A stretch of 64,000 nt of DNA from Phallus indusiatus. Its lineage: Eukaryota > Basidiomycota > Agaricomycetes > Phallales > Phallaceae. Of the stretch, positions 56,819 to 64,000 are shown piece by piece (the stretch's first letter is position 1; each line of letters opens with the position of its first letter). Under the pieces are notes generated by a model that saw nothing but the letters and a program-made list of their open reading frames with translations, searched no databases and was not told where the DNA came from. The stretch covers positions 314,879 to 378,878 of the forward strand of contig JAQFWX010000010.1 in assembly GCA_027605045.1 (NCBI GenBank), written 5' to 3'. The position numbers and the translations under genes are program-made.

Positions 56819-59800
56819 CTATGAAATTGTCCTTAGTAAGGGGACTCTCAAGGATGACGAATTCTGAAAACAAAGTACCTTATCCGGACCAGGCACCTGA
56901 GCACGCTCTTCGTTGTTGTGGTCATTGTTTGACAATGCATTTTCGGACGCAGATTGATCGGCAGTGGCGTCGGGTTGACCTATAAGTTGTCCAAACTCGC
57001 GTGCAGATGCCGCTAATGCAGAACGAACATCTCCGACTTCTTTATTCCTCAGATAATTATAATAATTATAATATTCATTCAGTAAGTTTTTAATGTCGTC
57101 CAAGTCGTCCAATGATCGCACTAGTTCATTCATAGCGGCAAATAGCTTGTCCAACTTCTCCCTGTCAATCTTCGATTTCACGAGCAGAAAATACATTTTT
57201 GTTTCCCATCGGCAATACACGAGGAGTTTCCATAGTTGTAAAAGCACAGAGGGGTCGTAAAGAATGGCATACAGGGTATTATCCTTCAGGCCCACGGATT
57301 TGAGGAGGTCCATTAAGACTGGATATAGGGACTTGTCTGAATCCCCATCAATGGAATAATTCGCCAGGTTGTGGAGACATTTCGAGAAGTGGTGTATTGG
57401 ATCAGGATCATTCGAGAGGATCGTGGATAGATGATGGCGGTTCTGTGGTACGAGCAGTAGCACGAACAGGGGAGGTGCGAGATGAGAGAGTTTTAACCCG
57501 AGGTGTCGCGAATAACATTGATATATGAGAGAGAGATCGTGGCTGTCCGTAAAAGGCAAGCTCTTCTCCAGATGACTGATCGAGAGATTCATGTAACTCA
57601 GATTAATAGCTGCCCATTTTCTGGCGTCATCTGTCATAGACTTGCACCAGAACGAGTCCACGGAGAAAATCTCTCTGAAGAAACGGAGGGCGTCTTCTAA
57701 TGTGCGAAGGTAACCAGTGAACACAAGATGCCCTTGGTGAAAGGTGGTAAGCACTCTTGTCAAGGACTGCTGTCTCAGTCCTTTGTCGGTGATGACTGGA
57801 TCATCGGAGGTGAGGTTACGATAGATGGTGATAACGAGGAGATAACATGTTTCATATGTTTTGGCTTCCGATGAAAGGTCGGGTGTACCAAGTTCAAAGT
57901 AACGAAACAGGTATTCGAACTTCCACCATGCCAATTCTTTACTGTCAAAGCGTACTAACCCCGCGTTACGGATAAGTTCACGGGTGTGATCGAATTCCCG
58001 AGTAAATAGACTCAGGTTTCCATCGGCAAGGATATGCACAGCCACCGTGGCATCTGTTGACTCGTTTAAAAGGGAACTCCATATTATCAATGGAAGATTA
58101 AAATTGCCGTTGATGGCGTCGAGGAGAGTTTGGCGCTTCTGTTCATAACCAGACATCCATTTTTTTGCAAAGAGGAGATAAGTTTGGCACTCTCCTTCCT
58201 CCAGCTGACTTTCTACCACATCGACGGGAATAGACCGGAATAGTTCCCAGTGATCCCTTTCCCAAGGTTGACTGAGATCACTATCCCAACACAATCCATA
58301 ACGTATATCCACTACATTTATTTCACTGATCTCCAAAGTACGTGGAAGATCCTCGAAAGCGAACCGATCAAAGTGGTTCTTGATAATTGGATGCACAGCT
58401 GCGCACCGTGCAATAATTCGATGAACACTTCGGTTTTGGGAAGTCACATAAAGCCACTTGACCGCCTCGTAGTCAAGGAACGTGGCGTTCTTGACAGCTT
58501 TTTTAATATTCTCTTCTCTCCACTTTGTGAATTCCGGGAGCTCTTCAGAAAATATAGCGGATCGGAGTCTTTGAAAACCACGGGGCACTGCACCAGCTGA
58601 TTTCGAAATGAACATGAATCCATGTCCGACGAAGCTTTGGCCATAGCGAAAGAGACGCACAACGGTACGCCGAGTTTTAAAATTTATTTTTCTCCACATA
58701 GCTTGAGATCGTTTATTTATGATTCCGGTGATCTTTTTGGAAGTTTGTTGTAGAATAAAGAAGAGGATCCCGATGTAAATCGTCAACGAGGTTGTATATG
58801 GACACTCCGGGTACCAAATAGGTAGCGACACCGAAACGAAATATAAAGTAAAAGTAATTCCCGCAATAACGACAATCGTCCAGGCAACATGAACTTCCAA
58901 TGGAAACAGTAATATTATGATGCCAGTGAGGAACATGCCGACAGCAAGATGAAGGAGGATCGGGAGGAGGTCTACGATGGCTGCAACCTTCCACGATTCA
59001 AAGCCATTGAATCGCAACTGCCTGGCTCGAACTTTTTCGTTCGCCGTTCCAGAGATGGAGGATAAGTAATAATATAGCCATTGCTTGGCGAGAACAGCAA
59101 ACAGTGCCGCGGATAATGTGATTGCCAGACTGGTGAACCATAGACCGTTCACCAAAACTGCATTCGTGTTTGGTGTGAAGGGCGAACTAGGATTCATGGT
59201 TGAGTTCAAAGTGATATTTGTCGGGATTCCATTAGATTGTGCTAGTAGGATTTGGGCTATTGTGAACAACAGGGACGCAGAAACTTGGGTATTATTTTGC
59301 TGCAGATTTTGTGAGGCCTGAGAGATGAATGTTGTTATAACGCCAGAAAAGAGACCAGCCTGATATATGTTACATAAAATAAGCTTGGATGCTATGATTA
59401 GGAATAAAATTTCTGCTTACAAAAACCAGAAGGACATCCACTGTCTCTTTCCATCCCTCTGCCCTCTCACGATCAAACGTTTCGGCTTCATCGAGGTATG
59501 TCAACCAAACGCGAGAATTGTCGGAAACCTCCTCTCCAAATCGATCTCGTGGATACTTTTGCTCGTAATCATATCTATTATTCGCTAACATGCATCACGT
59601 TAGATCACAGTAATCAAATGCAATTTCTATTAACATGCTTACATCCAGATTCATGAGAAAAACCTTTGGCTAATCCGAAAAACCTTTTACGCGGGCCGGC
59701 TTTATTTTGCTGCGCTATAGGATGAGAAGAACCGGAAACTGCTTTGTTAGGCGCAGCCTCTAAAACGTATTTTAATGAGCAATTTTCACATACTGTTTCA

Positions 59801-60054
59801 TAAAACAGAGACTTACCAAGGAAATCACGGAAAAGGCTCACTAAATCCTCTATTCTTTCATCGGACTGTTGGCCCGTCGTTGGCCCGGGAGCAGGTTGAT
59901 CGCCTTCTTCGTTCAAAGGAGTCGGAGCCACGTTTATGGACGGAAACTTGGGACGTTTGGCACTTTGGTCATCAGACCACACCTGGGCTGTTCCAGAACT
60001 ATTGTCATCTTCGTTGGGTGCTATTTGTTCTTTCAAACTGAGTGTTTCGGACAT
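56819..60054 (-). CDS. DUF6535 multi-pass membrane protein
   Basis: Member of a family expanded in Agaricomycetes, function unknown. ATG 60054 (MSETLSLKEQIAPNEDDNSS) begins a disordered, charged N-terminus. After introns comes the DUF6535 core: RVWLTYLDEAETFDRERAEG, WKETVDVLLVF spliced at 59419 to AGLFSGVITTFISQASQNLQ, FTIAQILLAQSNG, LVNGLWFTSLAITLSAALFA and VLAKQWLYYYLSSISG, then WKVAAIVDLLPILLHLAVGM and TIVVIAGITFTLYFVSVSLP. This gives about four to five membrane helices. The remaining ~550 residues are soluble and helical (EAVKWLYVTSQNRSVHRIIA, LRQQSLTRVLTTFHQGHLVF). The ORF from 59269 to 56819 is a single exon. The gene is flanked on both sides by F-box/LRR relics. Confidence 0.75.
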
Positions 60055-60529
60055 AGTGTGTGTGTGGTAACTGCGTGCGATATGAAATGGTGTGTTGAGA
60101 GAGAGATATTAGGGGAGGTTCCGTGCCACAAGTGCCCCGAAGTTTATTTAAATTCAAGACGCTGGTTGTCGACTACCGCCTCTTTTTTACCTGGTGCATA
60201 TCAGGACCTGGGCTGAACTGCGTGTCAGGACAGTGATTTCTATTGGACGCGCGCAACGCAATGACAGCAAAGCTTGAAAGACCAATGAGATTTTTGGAAC
60301 TCTACTGTCAAGCAAATGACTATTGGCTACATCGCCAATTCCGTGCCTGATTCAGGGAGATCTGCCACTGTGGTACGGTAAAAAAAACTCGCCTGGCGGC
60401 CCTTCTCTCTTCCCTGCTTGGGATTATCTTTACTTTCATGATACCATACAACGCGCCTTTTCGTTACCACTTTTAATTGCGATGTCTGGGTATTGATTTG
60501 ACTTGTGACGAAGACCATATCTTCAGGCT
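60055..60529. other. Intergenic upstream of DUF6535 gene
   Basis: About 470 bases, presumably including the DUF6535 promoter. No ORF with a domain. Confidence 0.5.
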
Positions 60530-61630
60530 GTCAAAAGGGGGGGGGAATCCGCCCTCATTTACAAATTTGGTGGACGCCGTATCCTGTCTTTGAGAACTAC
60601 TGTATACATTCGCGAAATGGATCCATTACGGCTCGAAACGTCACACAAAAAATTAACGCACCTTTCCATTCAAGAAACCACCAATCTCCCTGCTTTTTTA
60701 ATCTCCCAGCTTCTCGTTTTATTGTCCGCATATCCTCACCTGGAAGAGTTTGTTCTCCGATTTTTGGATTGCGACCGTGAAGGTATAGTAACTACCGGGC
60801 CATCAGTAATCAGCAACAAAATGGATTTTCCCTGCCTTAGGAAAATTTCACTAGAAACAGCGGGGAAGTCAAGTCTTTACTATATATGCAGCAGTTTACA
60901 AAATATCTCCGTGTTGCTTGCGCAAACAGGCTACGCAGAGATTTGTCAGCGCTCGGTATATGCGCCGGTTCGTCAACCTTTTGCCAAAATTGATTATTTT
61001 GTACCTTTCACCCGTTCGCAATTAAACTTTCAGCCTTTTCGATTATCTTTAGATTACATTCTAGCACCATTTCATATTCCCGGAAATCCCACAAATAATG
61101 TATATAAAAATCTTCTCTTATCTTACAAATACAATAACTATGTTTCCCTCCTATTTCTCCCTCTGAGCACGCATCCGCTGATTCCCTTTCCTTTCCTGTT
61201 CGCTCCTGAGGCGCACGTATCATCCGGTTCCTACCGGCTTTGTCTCGGTTTAAATTGGTGATGTCTGGCTATAGTGATAATATTGCCAGAATCCAGGCAC
61301 CGTTTTCCCTATTAAAGCTTGTACGATTACGCATATTCGTCCTCGAAATGGTTCAATGTGGAACCGAAGCACTGGATACAGATACATTGCTATTCGCAAA
61401 TGTAAATCTCAATATTCTCATATTACTGGGAGGAATAACATTACCGCCCAACACAATGGTTTTGGACGTAGTTTCTCGGGTGGGAATTGTAAGGATTTGC
61501 AATTAAAGTCGAAGGAGACGAGTGGGCGGAAGCTAGTAGTGCCTTGCGTAATAGAGATTCGGAAGCTGAAGGTGTTGTAGTTCAAGCCTGTTCTCCAATA
61601 AGAACTGACAGTGAGGGTATAAATCCATGA
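60530..61630 (+). pseudogene. F-box/LRR-family relic lacking the F-box
   Basis: The frame from 60590 reads LTHLSIQETTNLPAFLISQL, LVLLSAYPHLEEFVLRFLDC and LPCLRKISLETAGKSSLYYI-like repeats, paralleling FSFRRPLTVPTLSRLFEFLS, LLEKLDLDF and LSELSLVAWRKLSGYYI of the gene at 53315-55164. The match resumes in other frames at 61300-61500 (LNILILLGGITLPPNTMVLD) and at about 61508-61600, where DEWAEASSALRN resembles the WTEFTSDLRN tail. Frames change at least twice and no F-box or start is present upstream, so this is a decayed paralogue. Confidence 0.6.
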
Positions 61631-62512
61631 GTTTAATTGAGGATATTGTGGACAATTGAGAAACGTTCTCGTTTTGAAAATGCGCATTGTAATACAGAAC
61701 AAGCATTTCAGGGCGAGGCCGACGAGCCCAGGTCGGTGTCAGTCTTATTGTGGAGCGAGGTTCGGCGGTACGGGGAGTTCATAAGCTCGTAAGATGACGA
61801 ATAAAATATATGAACAACTATTAGAGTTTTTACGTGAGGAGCAAGTATAAATACTTGCGCACTCACAATTTCTCCTCAAATTTAGGTCAATCGACAGATC
61901 TTTTCTCTTATGTCTAGACTCAGGAGAAACATGAAAAACGTATATTTGGCCATTCTTCAACATTTTTTCAAGGGACATCTTTTTCCGGTCTCCGGTCTTT
62001 TATTCGAGAGCTGGAGCTACAAGCAACAAGGGTAGAGTCCCTTCAGTTCCGATAAACCGGTAGCCTTGCTGAAAAAAAAATGATCCGTCTAAACATCACA
62101 GTCATTATATCTCCATAAAAAAAATAAAAAGGCACTTGATTACAGAGCCGCTGACAAACAAGCATGAAGATAATTTATGAGCGCAAACAACAACTTATTG
62201 AACTATAGCGTACGAAATATAAGCATGACCTCCAAGCAAATACTATACAAGTCTCTTCAAAATTGGAGGAAGAGGCGAATGGAAACTAATATGCTACCGC
62301 GGTGATGAGTCTATACTAGTAGATTCAGCTGGATTCTGACTGAGAGGTCCGATGGTCAAGGCTGTTTGGACTATATTGCCTATTTAGGTAAAAAATAATC
62401 GGATAGTTGATATAATACTCACACGGTTGTTGACGTGTGAATGTGACGGGTGTGACAGACCAGGGAACCCTGAAAAAAAAAAGAACGACCAAGACCACCG
62501 ACAATAATCGCA
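61631..62512. other. Intergenic, no gene seen
   Basis: About 880 bases, AT-rich, with poly-A runs near 62070 and 62116. Short ORFs only. It includes the promoter region of the cupin gene. Confidence 0.5.
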
Positions 62513-63321
62513 ATGTCAGACACATCTACATCAAATGCAATGGTAAACTCCCATTTCGCCGGGACAGATTCGGGATCAGCAGCTGCGGGTACTATTCCTC
62601 CTTTGCCTGAACTTAGCAGAAGGATTGTCACGGGTGTCAATATTGATACCGGGAAGTCTGAGGTGCAAATAGACGACCGGGGAGGTTATATTCAGTATGT
62701 ACAGTGTAGTCTGCTTATCTTATATACACACCAAATATTACAGTCGGTTCCCAGACGACATTTACAGGTGCGTTTCGCTTCTTTGATCAGTGGTAAATTT
62801 GGTGACTCATACTACATGCACACGCAGATTTCAAACTGTTTGGCACACACCCGTGCCTGCCGACTGCAGTGATGTAAAAGCTTCAGATCCTATGGAAATC
62901 ATAACCAGTTTAGAGGAAATACCGAAAACAGGCGTTGTTAGTCAATTACGCTTATTTCACTTTATTTGTACGATCCGCGATTCATTCATTGTCGTCTTCC
63001 TCCTCGTAAATTTCAGGTAGGAAACATAGTCTGGACCAAGCCACTGGCATCCGTTCCGCAACACAAAACTCAGTCGTTGGACTTTGGAATTGTTGTTGAA
63101 GGCAATATGGAGCTTATAATGGAGAACGGGGACGTGAGACTGCTCAAACCGGGGTGAGTGTTGGTATCTCGACAGCTGAAATTGAATTTATACTTATATG
63201 CCACATGTCTACAAGAGATATGGTTGTTCAAAGGGAGACGAATCATGGATGGCGAAATCCATCTCCCACGGAGTGGTGCAAAATGTTTTTCGTGGGCGTT
63301 GCGTCGACCAATGCAAAGTGA
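62513..63321 (+). CDS. Cupin-domain protein
   Basis: Small single-cupin protein of the fungal type often found beside oxidoreductases; substrate unknown. ATG 62513 (MSDTSTSNAMVNSHFAGTDS) leads to LSRRIVTGVNIDTGKSEVQI, spliced to RFPDDIYRFQTVWHTPVPAD and MEIITSLEEIPKTGVV. The cupin core reads PQHKTQSLDFGIVVEGNMEL and IMENGDVRLLKPG. After an intron (63154 to about 63203) comes DMVVQRETNHGWRNPSPTEW and CKMFFVGVASTNAK, with stop TGA at 63319. Motif 1 retains one His and the Glu, and motif 2 retains the NHGWRN His. The exon boundary near 62940-63017 is uncertain. Length is about 190 residues, normal for the group. Confidence 0.75.
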
Positions 63322-63697
63322 AAAGAAAAAGGCGCCCAGCTCCATAACACTGCACTGTACGAAAGCTTGGATATAATATACGGGAGCAGAGATTTCCGGC
63401 ATATCATCCGAATACTATTTTAAGATATATCGAAAAGGCGCTGCTGATATCAAGGCTGAAGTTGCGCTGTCGCCTTTGACTCTAAATCATCAGGTCCATT
63501 CTTTTTTTTTCCTAATTAGGAAATTAGACATCGGAGAGCTGACATAATTCGATCAAAGTTACACCTACTGCTTACGGGGCATGGGCACCTCATAAATACT
63601 GTATTGTCTCGCTTTCTTCATAATGGTATTATTTCCCTCTCCTATATTATCCTACATTACTTTGTAACTCGGCTCGACGTTCTACGCTCAACAACAT
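63322..63697. other. Intergenic between cupin and SDR genes
   Basis: 376 bases between two genes in the same direction. No gene seen; T-rich stretch near 63500. Confidence 0.5.
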
Positions 63698-64000
63698 ATG
63701 GAGAAAAAGGTCGCACTTGTGACAGGATGCACGACTGGTGGTATAGGATTTGCGTAGTGCGTATCCCCCGTGAACGTCGTGTCTTGTTTCTGTCAGGTTT
63801 ACTCATTCTTTTCCTGTGTAGCTGCAAAAATCTCTTGGCTAGGGGATACACGGTTTATGCCACCTCGCGGTCAGCTGAGACGATTGTAGGACTCAACCAT
63901 CCTAGAGCGAAGGTGATGTCTCTTGACGTCACGCACGATCAACAAGTAATCGACAACGTCGTCAAAACTATTATCAATACTGATGGTCAAATTGACCTGC
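63698..64000 (+). CDS. Short-chain dehydrogenase/reductase (Ayr1-like), cut by window edge
   Basis: ATG 63698 gives MEKKVALVTGCTTGGIGFA, the TGxxxGGIG dinucleotide-binding loop of classical SDRs. A short intron (about 63754-63822, ending GTGTAG) joins in phase to CKNLLARGYTVYATSRSAET, then HPRAKVMSLDVTHDQQVIDN (the conserved Asp after beta-3/4, LDVT) and TDGQIDL at the edge. The TTGGIGFA form and LDVT are typical of Ayr1-type NADPH-dependent 1-acyldihydroxyacetone-phosphate reductases of fungi. The catalytic YxxxK part is outside the window, so substrate assignment is tentative. Confidence 0.8.

Overview
The window is nuclear DNA from a filamentous basidiomycete, most likely a mushroom-forming Agaricomycete. 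Nearly every gene is broken by introns of about 50-60 nt with GT..AG ends. The gene families also fit: hybrid histidine kinases with a duplicated kinase module, F-box/LRR proteins, DUF6535 membrane proteins, DUF2786 proteins, a GH5_12 glycolipid glucosidase and multi-intron P450s. No rRNA, tRNA, CRISPR or prokaryotic features were seen. Gene boundaries come from splicing exons by eye against remembered family conservation, so exon ends are inferences unless stated.

Layout: 1-1029, the 5' part of a Gpc1-type glycerophosphocholine acyltransferase (minus strand, runs off the left edge). 1.2-5.0 kb is a decayed region with two copies of an ~460-bp dispersed repeat flanking a PIP5K/Fab1-type lipid-kinase relic and a small hypothetical gene. 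5.3-7.5 kb is a DHA1-like MFS transporter with one apparent frameshift in a T-run. 8.2-9.9 kb holds two hypothetical minus-strand ORFs. 10.4 kb has a perfect 24-bp inverted repeat. 11.0-16.3 kb is a tail-to-tail pair of paralogous P450 genes: the plus-strand copy is a pseudogene with several lesions and a 169-bp insertion, and the minus-strand copy looks intact. 16.9-18.8 kb is a DUF2786 protein and 19.8-21.2 kb a C2-domain protein. 21.6-29.3 kb is a very large two-module hybrid histidine kinase. 29.3-32.4 kb is mostly empty.

32.4-36.0 kb is a Pro-rich protein with a C-terminal GATA zinc finger, and 37.3-37.6 kb a tiny two-intron gene. 39.3-48.1 kb is a compact housekeeping block: DBR1 lariat debranching enzyme, divergent RAD7 repair factor, HEM13 coproporphyrinogen oxidase and an allantoate-permease-type MFS transporter. 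49.1-52.8 kb is a GH5_12 glucosidase carrying long disordered insertions. 53.3-61.6 kb is an accessory block with an F-box/LRR gene, its truncated tandem relic, a DUF6535 membrane protein and a second F-box/LRR relic. 62.5-64.0 kb holds a cupin protein and the start of a short-chain dehydrogenase (Ayr1-like) that runs off the right edge.

The housekeeping genes act in lipid remodelling (GPC1), intron turnover (DBR1), nucleotide excision repair (RAD7), heme synthesis (HEM13) and glycolipid breakdown (GH5_12). I see no convincing multi-gene pathway. The most unusual material is genome dynamics: the inverted P450 pair with one dying copy and its small mobile insertion, the F-box/DUF6535 birth-and-death block, the perfect palindrome, and very small exons (10 nt and 6 nt).
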